DNA of 51,827 nucleotides from Lachnospiraceae bacterium (GTDB lineage: Bacteria; Bacillota; Clostridia; Lachnospirales; Lachnospiraceae): assembly GCA_017427415.1 (NCBI GenBank), contig JAFRSU010000042.1:1-51827 (forward strand), read 5' to 3'. The notes beneath the pieces are model-generated. The model worked only from the letters and a program-made list of their open reading frames with translations. It had not been told where the DNA came from and did not search any database. Every line of letters begins with the position of its first letter. Within the stretch, counting starts at the first letter, position 1. The translations under genes were made by a program, and so were the position numbers. This document shows, one piece after another, positions 1 through 7,086 of the stretch.

Positions 1-97
1 AGCAAAAGCAGAACTCGGCTGGGAAGCACAATACGGCATCGAGGAGATGTGCGAAGACTCCTGGAGATGGCAGAAAAACAATCCGGAGGGGTATTGA
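1..97 (+). CDS. galE: UDP-glucose 4-epimerase, C-terminal end (partial)
   Basis: Only the last 31 codons are in the window, read in the frame starting at base 2 and ending at a TGA at 95-97. The residues include [10 protein letters not shown], then [11 protein letters not shown] and NNPEGY before the stop. This is the typical end of bacterial GalE, where a conserved W-x-W and N-P-x-G-Y close the protein. GalE interconverts UDP-glucose and UDP-galactose in the cytoplasm with bound NAD. The catalytic part lies outside the window, so the call rests on the tail alone. The hairpin that follows probably ends its transcript. Confidence 0.8.
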   Translation, partial: AKAELGWEAQYGIEEMCEDSWRWQKNNPEGY

Positions 98-108
98 TAA
101 AAAAATAT

Positions 109-185
109 AATGTCATTCTGAGCGAAGCGAAGAATCTAAAGTAAAAGATCCTTCGTCACCAAAGTTCCTCAGGATGACATTTTTT
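109..185 (+). repeat. Long imperfect hairpin of the TGTCATTCTGAG family
   Basis: The left arm AATGTCATTCTGAG (109-122) pairs with CTCAGGATGACATT (168-181) with one wobble pair. Inner segments CGAAGAATCT and AGATCCTTCG also pair. A T-run at 181-185 follows, so the element could also end galE transcription. One arm of a related element recurs at 32391-32416. TGTCATTCTGAG(C/T)GAA repeats are, from memory, scattered through many bacterial genomes. Confidence 0.65.
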
Positions 186-188
186 ATT

Positions 189-245
189 CCAACAGGAGAC
201 CCGTCCCTGCGATCTGTTGGTGGTTTCAACCGGAGAACCGTCCCT
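189..245. repeat. Dispersed palindromic repeat, double copy
   Basis: Two repeat cores, GGAGACCCGTCCCT (195-208) and GGAGAACCGTCCCT (232-245), lie side by side. The first is flanked by perfect inverted arms CCAACAG (189-195) and CTGTTGG (214-220). The same core occurs at five further intergenic sites in this window, with different flanking arms. Confidence 0.7.
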
Positions 246-356
246 ATGATAGGTTCTGTCAGAAAACTAATCGGGATGCCTGTATATTTTCAAAATTGCA
301 CAAATAATAGCATATCTTTAAGGTGAAATTTCTAACTGTATATTTTTAAAAAAATG

Positions 357-385
357 TTGAAGTGTAGAACAAGATATGCTACTAT
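357..385 (+). promoter_or_regulatory. Sigma-A promoter of carB
   Basis: TTGAAG (357-362), a 17-base spacer and TACTAT (380-385). Transcription would start near 392, about 45 bases before the carB start. No pyrimidine-responsive attenuator is visible in that short leader. Confidence 0.6.
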
Positions 386-436
386 AAATCAGATAGGCAA
401 AAATGTAATATCAGATGTAATTTTAGGAGGCAGATC

Positions 437-3400
437 ATGGGTAAAAGAAGTGATATCAACAAGGTTTTAATTATCGGATCAGGTCCTATTATCATAGGAC
501 AGGCATGTGAATTTGACTATTCGGGAACTCAGGCATGTAAGGCATTACGTAAGCTGGGTTATAAAATAGTTCTCGTTAATTCCAATCCCGCTACCATCAT
601 GACCGACCCTGATACGGCCGACGTTACTTATATTGAGCCCCTTAACGCTAAGAGGCTTGAACAGATCATTGCAAAAGAAAGACCGGATGCTATTTTGCCC
701 AATTTAGGTGGTCAGTCCGGTCTTAATTTATGTTCCGAGCTCGGAAAAGCAGGCATACTTGACAAGTACGGCGTAAAGGTTATAGGCGTACAGCTTGATG
801 CCATCGAGAGAGGCGAGGACAGAATAGAGTTTAAGAACACGATGAACAAGCTCGGTATCGAGATGGCCAGAAGCGAAGTAGCTTATTCGGTAGATGAGGC
901 ACTTGCGATAGCTGACAAGCTCGGATACCCCGTAGTACTCCGTCCTGCATATACCATGGGCGGTGCCGGCGGCGGACTTGTTTACAACACAGAAGAGCTG
1001 AAGCTCGTATGTGAGCGCGGTATCCAGGCGTCCCTGGTAGGCCAGGTACTTGTAGAAGAGTCCATCATGGGCTGGGAAGAGCTTGAGCTTGAAGTTGTCC
1101 GTGATGCAAAGGGACAGATGATCACAGTCTGCTTCATCGAGAACATCGATCCCATGGGCGTACATACAGGTGACTCCTTCTGTTCGGCTCCCATGCTTAC
1201 CATTAGTAAAGAAACACAGGCCCGTCTCCAGGAGCAGGCTTATAAGATCGTAAACGAGGTACAGGTTATAGGCGGTACCAACGTACAGTTTGCACATGAT
1301 CCCGTATCAGACAGGATCATCGTTATAGAGATCAACCCCAGAACATCACGTTCTTCTGCACTTGCATCAAAAGCTACAGGCTTCCCCATCGCTCTTGTAT
1401 CCGCTATGCTTGCAGCAGGTCTTACACTTGATGAGATCCCTTGCGGAAAGTACGGTTCACTTGACAAGTACGTACCTGACGGAGACTATGTAGTTATCAA
1501 GTTTGCACGCTGGGCATTTGAGAAGTTCAAGGGCGTACAGGATAAGTTAGGAACACAGATGCGTGCCGTAGGCGAGGTAATGAGCATCGGTAAGAATTAT
1601 AAGGAAGCATTCCAGAAGGCTATTAGAAGCCTTGAGACCGGCAGATACGGTTTAGGCTTTGCAAAGACCTTCCACGATATGGACTTAAAAGAGCTCCTTA
1701 ACCTCTTAAAGAGCCCTTCAAGCGAAAGACAGTTCATCATGTATGAGGCACTCCGTAAGGGAGCAACCATCGACGAGCTGTACAGTCTTACCAGGATCAA
1801 GAAGTACTTCATCGAGCAGATGTTAGAGCTCGTACAGGAAGAGGAAGCACTCATCGCAGCAAAGGGTGCGGTTCCTTCTGATGAGATATTAAAGAAAGCT
1901 AAGCAGGACGGTTTCTCAGACAAGTACCTTGCAAAGATCCTTGAAGTATCTGAAGCAGATATCAGAAATGCAAGAGTAAAGGCCGGCATCGTTGAGCGTT
2001 GGGAGGGTGTACACGTAAGCGGTACCGAGAACAGCGCATACTACTACTCAAGCTACAACATCCCTGAGGGTAAGGGCGCTTTGGCAGTGGACAACGGCAA
2101 GAAGAAGATAATGATCTTAGGCGGCGGCCCTAACCGTATCGGCCAGGGTATTGAGTTTGACTACTGCAGCGTACATGCAGCACTTTCGTTAAAGAAGCTC
2201 GGTTTTGAGACCATCATCGTTAACTGTAACCCCGAGACAGTATCAACAGACTACGATACATCCGACAAGCTCTACTTTGAGCCTCTGACATTGGAGGATG
2301 TACTCAGCATATACAATGAAGAAAAGCCCGTAGGCGTTATCGCACAGTTCGGCGGCCAGACACCTCTGAACCTTGCTTCACAGCTTCAGGCAAACGGCGT
2401 AAAGATCTTAGGTACCACACCTGAGGTTATCGACCTTGCAGAGGACCGCGACAGATTCCGTGCTATGATGGAGAAGCTTGACATCCCGATGCCCGAAGCA
2501 GGTATGGCAGTAAATGTGGATGAAGCTATCGAAGTGGCAGAACGTATCGGTTATCCCGTTATGGTACGTCCTTCATACGTACTTGGCGGACGTGGCATGG
2601 AAGTCGTATATGACCGTGACACATTGAAGGAATACATGGCAGCAGCCGTAGGTGTTACACCCGACCGTCCGATCCTTATCGACAGATTCCTCCGTCATGC
2701 TACAGAGTGTGAGGCAGATGCTATCTGTGACGGACAGCATGCATATGTTCCCGCTGTTATGGAGCATATCGAGCTTGCAGGTATACATTCCGGTGACTCG
2801 GCTTGTATCATCCCTTCACTCAACCTTTCACATAAGAATATCAAGACCATAGAAGAGTACACCAGAAAGATCGCTGAGGAGCTGCACGTACAGGGACTTA
2901 TGAACATGCAGTACGCTATCGAGAACGACAAGGTATACGTGATCGAGGCTAACCCCCGTGCATCACGTACAGTACCGCTTGTATCAAAGGTATGTGCCGT
3001 TAACATGGTACCTATCGCTACCGAAATCATCACAAAAGAGATCACCGGCCGTCCTTCACCGATACATGACTTAAAAGAACGTGATATCCCTTACTACGGA
3101 GTAAAGGAAGCAGTATTCCCGTTCAATATGTTCCCTGAGGTTGACCCCGTACTCGGACCTGAAATGCGTTCGACAGGTGAGGTACTCGGTATCTCGGACA
3201 ACTTCGGTGAGGCATTCTTCAAGGCTGAAGAGGCTACACAGACAGTGCTTCCTCTTGAAGGAAAGGCACTTATAAGTGTAAATGACAGAGATAAGACCGA
3301 AGTATTAGAGGCAGTAAGAGACCTTGCTGAAGCAGGATTCACATTTGTCGCTACAGGCAAGACCTATGAGCTTATAAAGGCAGCAGGATTTACTGCTGAA

Positions 3401-3664
3401 AGAATAGATAAATTAGGTGAGGGCCGTCCCAATGTTGAAGACATCATCATCAACAAGCAGGTACAGCTTATCATCAACACTCCTGAGAGCAAGAAGGGTA
3501 GAAACGACGGCAGCTATATCCGTAAGTCTGCTATAAGGGAGCATGTTCCTTACATCACCACCATGGCAGCAGCCAAGGCAGCAGCTAAGGGCATCCTCGC
3601 CGTAAAGCACGGTCAGACATCAGAGGTACGTTCACTTCAGGAGCTTCACGCATCAATTAAATGA
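437..3664 (+). CDS. carB: Carbamoyl-phosphate synthase large chain
   Basis: Makes carbamoyl phosphate from glutamine-derived ammonia, bicarbonate and two ATP for pyrimidine and arginine synthesis, as the cytoplasmic partner of CarA. At 1075 residues it has the normal length. The two homologous halves are plain: the first carries GSGPIIIGQACEFDYSG near residue 14 and GGQSGLNL near 92, the second GGGPNRIGQGIEFDYC near 562 and GGQTPLNLA near 635. An oligomerisation segment joins them, and an MGS-like allosteric domain occupies roughly the last 130 residues. The start is fixed by AGGAGG (425-430) seven bases upstream. carA is not next to it; galE precedes and an L,D-transpeptidase follows, so carB is probably transcribed alone. 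Confidence 0.97.
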   Translation: MGKRSDINKVLIIGSGPIIIGQACEFDYSGTQACKALRKLGYKIVLVNSNPATIMTDPDTADVTYIEPLNAKRLEQIIAKERPDAILPNLGGQSGLNLCSELGKAGILDKYGVKVIGVQLDAIERGEDRIEFKNTMNKLGIEMARSEVAYSVDEALAIADKLGYPVVLRPAYTMGGAGGGLVYNTEELKLVCERGIQASLVGQVLVEESIMGWEELELEVVRDAKGQMITVCFIENIDPMGVHTGDSFCSAPMLTISKETQARLQEQAYKIVNEVQVIGGTNVQFAHDPVSDRIIVIEINPRTSRSSALASKATGFPIALVSAMLAAGLTLDEIPCGKYGSLDKYVPDGDYVVIKFARWAFEKFKGVQDKLGTQMRAVGEVMSIGKNYKEAFQKAIRSLETGRYGLGFAKTFHDMDLKELLNLLKSPSSERQFIMYEALRKGATIDELYSLTRIKKYFIEQMLELVQEEEALIAAKGAVPSDEILKKAKQDGFSDKYLAKILEVSEADIRNARVKAGIVERWEGVHVSGTENSAYYYSSYNIPEGKGALAVDNGKKKIMILGGGPNRIGQGIEFDYCSVHAALSLKKLGFETIIVNCNPETVSTDYDTSDKLYFEPLTLEDVLSIYNEEKPVGVIAQFGGQTPLNLASQLQANGVKILGTTPEVIDLAEDRDRFRAMMEKLDIPMPEAGMAVNVDEAIEVAERIGYPVMVRPSYVLGGRGMEVVYDRDTLKEYMAAAVGVTPDRPILIDRFLRHATECEADAICDGQHAYVPAVMEHIELAGIHSGDSACIIPSLNLSHKNIKTIEEYTRKIAEELHVQGLMNMQYAIENDKVYVIEANPRASRTVPLVSKVCAVNMVPIATEIITKEITGRPSPIHDLKERDIPYYGVKEAVFPFNMFPEVDPVLGPEMRSTGEVLGISDNFGEAFFKAEEATQTVLPLEGKALISVNDRDKTEVLEAVRDLAEAGFTFVATGKTYELIKAAGFTAERIDKLGEGRPNVEDIIINKQVQLIINTPESKKGRNDGSYIRKSAIREHVPYITTMAAAKAAAKGILAVKHGQTSEVRSLQELHASIK

Positions 3665-3667
3665 TCG

Positions 3668-3689
3668 ATCACAGGGACGGTTCTGTGAT
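3668..3689. repeat. Dispersed palindromic repeat (GGGACGGTTCT core)
   Basis: ATCACAG (3668-3674) and CTGTGAT (3683-3689) are perfect inverted arms around GGACGGTT. It begins three bases after the carB stop and belongs to the same family as the sites at 189, 5061, 35934, 36169 and 45619. Confidence 0.75.
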
Positions 3690-3743
3690 TGACCTCACAC
3701 ACTCCGTAGGATTACCCCGGGGTGGATAAAATGGGAGAAAATA

Positions 3744-4967
3744 GTGAAAAAAACTATCATAAAATTATCGGCACTCTTGCTGATACTTGCTTTCATTTTT
3801 GAAATTCCTTACAGCTTGGTAAAAGCTGATGAAACTACAGATACCGCGATCGGTTTCAACTATACGGAAAAAACCATCTATGCCGGAAAAAGCTTTCAGC
3901 TGGTACTTAACAATGCACCTAAAAAGATCAAGTGGTGGGCAAGTGCCGATGAGAGCATAGCTTCTGTCAGCAAAAAAGGTGTGGTTACCGGAGTAAGTGC
4001 CGGAAAAGTTAAGATAAAAGCCAAATGCAATGACATAAAATATACCTGCGTGGTAACTGTCAAAGAACCTTATGTTGATATCGAAAAGAATTATCTGAGA
4101 GTCGGCGACACCATGAAGGCATCCTTAAAGGGAGCAAAGCTTAAAGGTTTTTATTCATCCGCACCCAATTATATTTCTGTAGATGAGAAGACCGGAGAGA
4201 TCACAGCCCTTAAGAAAGGTTCTGCAGTCATTACCGCAAAATCCAAGGATGACAGGCTTTTCAAGGTAACGATCAATGCCTATGAGAATATAAATGTTAT
4301 CGAAAATCCTACATTTGACGACCTGGCACCTACCACTCATATGACATTTGAAGAGCTGATCGGAGATTCAGGTGAGAGAGGGTATCCCGAGGCTATGCCG
4401 GTACCGGATACCTACAAGATCATCGTAGACCTGTATTGGAAAGTAGTCATGGTATATACCAGGGACAGTAACGGCGAATACACCTTGCCTGTCAGATACA
4501 TGCTCTGTTCACCCGGTGCATCAAAGTCGCCCACACGTACAGGTACCTTCAAGATGAAGGGCACGAGAGTACGTTTTGCAAGATTCAAGGGACTTACGGT
4601 AAGTGCGCAGTATTGGAGCCTGATAGTAAGTGCCACATATTTCCATTCGATATTGTATAATTCGAATAATGCACAGGACTACACATCATCCTACAACAAT
4701 CTGGGCAGTGCCGTATCACACGGATGCATCAGACTTACAGTTCCGGATGCCAGATGGATATATTACAATGCGGCGCCCGGTACCGAAGTAACTATACGTA
4801 AGGGCTCTAAGGACGATGAAGAGACCAAGGCGATAAGAGACCAGATGGTATTGGCTAAGATGCCTTCCAGCCGTCCTACATTAAAAGCTGGAGAGATCCC
4901 GTGGACCGACAACTGGGAGATAGAGGATGTTCCTCAGGACTTCCCGTATGTATATGTTCCGCAATAA
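3744..4967 (+). CDS. Secreted L,D-transpeptidase with Ig-like domains
   Basis: Likely cross-links or anchors material to peptidoglycan outside the membrane through a cysteine transpeptidase of the YkuD family. Of 407 residues, 1-29 form a signal peptide. Two bacterial Ig-like (Big_2 type) modules follow at about 35-105 and 108-180, seen from their ASVSKKGVVTGVSAGKVKIKAKC and ISVDEKTGEITALKKGSAVI patterns. The catalytic domain covers about 222-355 and holds SHGCIRLTVPDA with nucleophile Cys328 and preceding His326. The start is GTG, chosen for the purine-rich GGGAGAAA just upstream and because it begins the MKKTIIK signal peptide. It stands alone between repeats. The exact linkage formed cannot be read from sequence. 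Confidence 0.9.
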   Translation: MKKTIIKLSALLLILAFIFEIPYSLVKADETTDTAIGFNYTEKTIYAGKSFQLVLNNAPKKIKWWASADESIASVSKKGVVTGVSAGKVKIKAKCNDIKYTCVVTVKEPYVDIEKNYLRVGDTMKASLKGAKLKGFYSSAPNYISVDEKTGEITALKKGSAVITAKSKDDRLFKVTINAYENINVIENPTFDDLAPTTHMTFEELIGDSGERGYPEAMPVPDTYKIIVDLYWKVVMVYTRDSNGEYTLPVRYMLCSPGASKSPTRTGTFKMKGTRVRFARFKGLTVSAQYWSLIVSATYFHSILYNSNNAQDYTSSYNNLGSAVSHGCIRLTVPDARWIYYNAAPGTEVTIRKGSKDDEETKAIRDQMVLAKMPSSRPTLKAGEIPWTDNWEIEDVPQDFPYVYVPQ

Positions 4968-4985
4968 GAAGTTATGGCTCTGTCC

Positions 4986-5058
4986 GGGCAGCATTCCGGA
5001 CGAGATTGCCGCATCAGGCAATTCGTCCCGGAAGCATGCCCGTCACGCGCCTTTTTTT
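4986..5058 (+). terminator. Long bulged hairpin with T-run after the L,D-transpeptidase
   Basis: A left arm at 4986-5010 (GGGCAGCATTCCGGACGA then GATTGCC) pairs with 5017-5041 through several single-base bulges, leaving a six-base GCATCA loop. A seven-T run follows at 5052-5058. It could terminate transcription but is much longer than a usual terminator stem, so it may be a separate repeat element. Confidence 0.5.
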
Positions 5059-5060
5059 GT

Positions 5061-5086
5061 CAATCAGAGGGACGGTTCTCTGATTG
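5061..5086. repeat. Dispersed palindromic repeat (GGGACGGTTCTC core)
   Basis: CAATCAGAG (5061-5069) and CTCTGATTG (5078-5086) are perfect nine-base inverted arms around GGACGGTT. Same family as the element at 3668. Confidence 0.78.
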
Positions 5087-5100
5087 AAAAGTATGTAAAA

Positions 5101-5148
5101 AAAGACACCTTCTTTAGATCCAAAAGGATTTGGAAGGTGTCTTTTTTT
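5101..5148 (+). terminator. Rho-independent terminator
   Basis: AAAGACACCTTC (5101-5112) and GAAGGTGTCTTT (5133-5144) are perfect arms followed by a T-run. It lies between convergent genes and is A-rich before the stem, so it may serve both directions. Confidence 0.85.
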
Positions 5149-5209
5149 AAAGACTATTTTTCTATTCCGAAATGAACTTCTAAAAATCGCATTTTCCTTG
5201 AGTCGTTTT

Positions 5210-5860
5210 TTAAGAAGTAGGCATCCAATTAACAGCCTCTTGTACTTTTGTAACTAATAATCCGCGATTTAGAAAAGCCGGAATTGCTTTTTTGAGCTCT
5301 TCTTCCAATATTCCCTTTTGACCATACTTGAAATACATTATATATGTGTAAGGATCGAGTATCAGGTCGTTTGTACGACGTAAGTTAGTCCTATCTATCC
5401 CGTTGATATAATCAAAAAAACCTAATAAATATTTTTTTTCAAGCCCACGATATTTAGTCGTTCTATATTTATCAAAAAAAAGGTCTCGTTGTAATATCTT
5501 GTAATCATGTGCTACCTTGGACATAAAAAGAGTATAATTTTCATAATCAACTTTTTTTACAGGGCGATAATTCCTATGTATCCCCAACAACAAAGCGTAT
5601 TGTTCAAGACGGTGTTTTATCTGGCGTGCTGCCAGTTCACATTCATGTCTCTCTTCTACTTCTAAGCGAACCTTTTCTACTGAATCGAAGTGGACATAGT
5701 CACTACGAACATGTCCATCCTCCCGGTATTGCAGATAAAAGTATTCCTTACCTTTTATGCTCCTTTTACGGAGATTTCCTTTTCTTAATCCGCTTAGCCT
5801 GGTCTTTAACTTAGATAGTTCTTTTTCCAGTTTTAAATAATCTTTATGTAAATTTTGCAT
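5210..5860 (-). CDS. Uncharacterised protein with coiled-coil N-terminus
   Basis: I do not recognise a function. The 216-residue product starts with a short coiled coil (about 10-30), then a basic KGNLRKR and a segment with KGKEYFYLQYREDGHVRS. That pattern recurs, from memory, in small clostridial hypothetical proteins that begin with a coiled coil and a Y-Y-L-Q-Y-R strand. The rest is charged and tyrosine-rich with no signal peptide or membrane segment. The ATG at 5858-5860 is preferred over an upstream GTG because GGAG sits eight bases before it and would overlap the GTG. A good sigma-A promoter lies at 5900-5928. The gene is AT-rich compared with its neighbours, which may indicate acquisition. 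Confidence 0.75.
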   Translation of the reverse strand: MQNLHKDYLKLEKELSKLKTRLSGLRKGNLRKRSIKGKEYFYLQYREDGHVRSDYVHFDSVEKVRLEVEERHECELAARQIKHRLEQYALLLGIHRNYRPVKKVDYENYTLFMSKVAHDYKILQRDLFFDKYRTTKYRGLEKKYLLGFFDYINGIDRTNLRRTNDLILDPYTYIMYFKYGQKGILEEELKKAIPAFLNRGLLVTKVQEAVNWMPTS

Positions 5861-5899
5861 ACACGACACTCCATAAATATTTTAATTATATGTAGGGTA

Positions 5900-5928
5900 A
5901 TTATAGCATACTCAATGCAGTGTTTCAA
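5900..5928 (-). promoter_or_regulatory. Sigma-A promoter of the minus-strand gene at 5210-5860
   Basis: On the minus strand TTGAAA (5923-5928), a 17-base spacer and TATAAT (5900-5905). Transcription begins near 5893, about 33 bases before the ATG. Confidence 0.75.
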
Positions 5929-6057
5929 GATAAAGTTTTTATGGAACTTCACAAGAATGAAAAAATACCCATATATAGTGGTAATTAATTTTAAATGTGC
6001 TATAATAGATTCTGCAAAGGGTACAACAATATTTTGGAGTTTCAAGGAGGAGAAGGT

Positions 6058-6873
6058 ATGCATATCACACTTACAGGCAATCTCGGCAGCGGGAAATCAA
6101 CCATAGCAAAAATAATGTCGGACCATTACGGATACACCATATATTCTACAGGCAAGATCCAGAGAGAACTGGCAGAAGAACGCGGACTTACCGTACTCGA
6201 GATGAACAAACTCATGCAGCAGGATCATTCCTTTGACAATATCATAGATGAGAAGGTGACACAGCTCTCACGTGACAGCGAGAAAGACCTCTTTATAGAT
6301 TCGAGGCTGGCATGGCATTTTGCCGAGAGAGCGTTCAAGGTGTTCCTCTCGGTAAGCATAGATGAAGCGGCACGCCGTGTATATAATGATGACAAGCGCG
6401 GTGAGGTGGAGACATATTCCTCAATAGAGGATGCGAAGAAAAACCTGATAGAAAGAGCCCGCACCGAGGATGTGAGATATAAGGATATCTACGGACTTGA
6501 CTACTTCAATCTCAATAACTACGACCTGGTACTTGACTCGACATTTACCAAGCCGGAGGTGCTGGCATCCGTTCTTTTAAACGAGAAAAAGAGATATGAG
6601 GAGATCCTGCAGAAAGCAGGTCTTCCTGAGACCTTCGATAAAAATAAGGCTGAGGATGCAGCCAAAATGAGACTCGCCCCCAGGATCCTTCTGGCTCCGG
6701 CAAGACTGCTGGGCATCGCATCGGGCAATACCCGCGACAATGACGAGATATATGAATCCGGTGCAGTGATAAGAAGCGGAGCGGAGGATATCGAGATAGT
6801 ATCCGGCAGGGCTGAGATAGAAAAAGCAGCCAGGGAAGGATATGAATTCATATCGGTAGGATATGTAAGATAA
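6058..6873 (+). CDS. Cytidylate-kinase-like P-loop protein
   Basis: A predicted cytoplasmic nucleoside monophosphate kinase of the cytidylate kinase 2 type. Residues 7-15 form the P-loop GNLGSGKST. The YSTGKIQRELAEERG segment resembles the substrate-binding helix of CMP kinases of the archaeal type, and FIDSRLAWHFAE resembles their central strand. The kinase part spans about 1-180. A further 90 residues with GAVIRSGAEDIEIVSGRAEIEKA are not part of the standard kinase and are unexplained. The start at 6058 is chosen because AAGGAGGAGAAGG lies directly before it; an in-frame extension upstream runs into the promoter. True substrate (CMP, dCMP or another) is uncertain, and a housekeeping cmk may exist elsewhere. 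Confidence 0.8.
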   Translation: MHITLTGNLGSGKSTIAKIMSDHYGYTIYSTGKIQRELAEERGLTVLEMNKLMQQDHSFDNIIDEKVTQLSRDSEKDLFIDSRLAWHFAERAFKVFLSVSIDEAARRVYNDDKRGEVETYSSIEDAKKNLIERARTEDVRYKDIYGLDYFNLNNYDLVLDSTFTKPEVLASVLLNEKKRYEEILQKAGLPETFDKNKAEDAAKMRLAPRILLAPARLLGIASGNTRDNDEIYESGAVIRSGAEDIEIVSGRAEIEKAAREGYEFISVGYVR

Positions 6874-6954
6874 TAGGCAAAACAAATTGATTTGGTTATT
6901 ATAAGATAGACACATGATAATCCGAGTGTGTGATCAAAAAACTCTTAAACCGGG

Positions 6955-6985
6955 AAACCCGTGGGATAGGATCCTTCGGGTTTTC
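6955..6985 (+). terminator. Terminator after the kinase gene
   Basis: AAACCCG (6955-6961) pairs with CGGGTTT (6977-6983) followed by a short T stretch. Confidence 0.6.
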
Positions 6986-7002
6986 TGTATATGTAAGAAA
7001 AT

Positions 7003-7028
7003 AAAAACTGATTTTTTTATCAGTTTTT
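7003..7028 (+). terminator. AT-rich hairpin
   Basis: AAAAACTGAT (7003-7012) and ATCAGTTTTT (7019-7028) are perfect arms. It may be a second terminator; its right edge overlaps the -35 box of the next promoter. Confidence 0.5.
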
Positions 7029-7056
7029 AACATAAACACTTTTATTATGATAAAAT
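7027..7056 (+). promoter_or_regulatory. Candidate promoter of the giant secreted protein
   Basis: TTAACA (7027-7032), an 18-base spacer and TAAAAT (7051-7056), 30 bases before the start codon at 7087. Confidence 0.45.
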
Positions 7057-7086
7057 AGAAAAAAATTACTAAAAGGAGGCTTTAGT

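Larger units (their letters stand above)
98..436. other. Intergenic region galE-carB
   Basis: This 339-base stretch holds no gene. It contains a long imperfect hairpin (109-185), two copies of a GGAGAACCGTCCCT-type repeat core (195-245) and the carB promoter (357-385). Two short direct repeats of CTGTATATTTT lie near 281 and 336 in an AT-rich stretch ahead of that promoter. Confidence 0.7.

Noticed and set aside
6937..6985. A cyclic di-GMP or similar riboswitch before the giant protein gene.
   Set aside because: The conserved core sequences are missing; the only structure is a short stem with a T tail, fitting a terminator.
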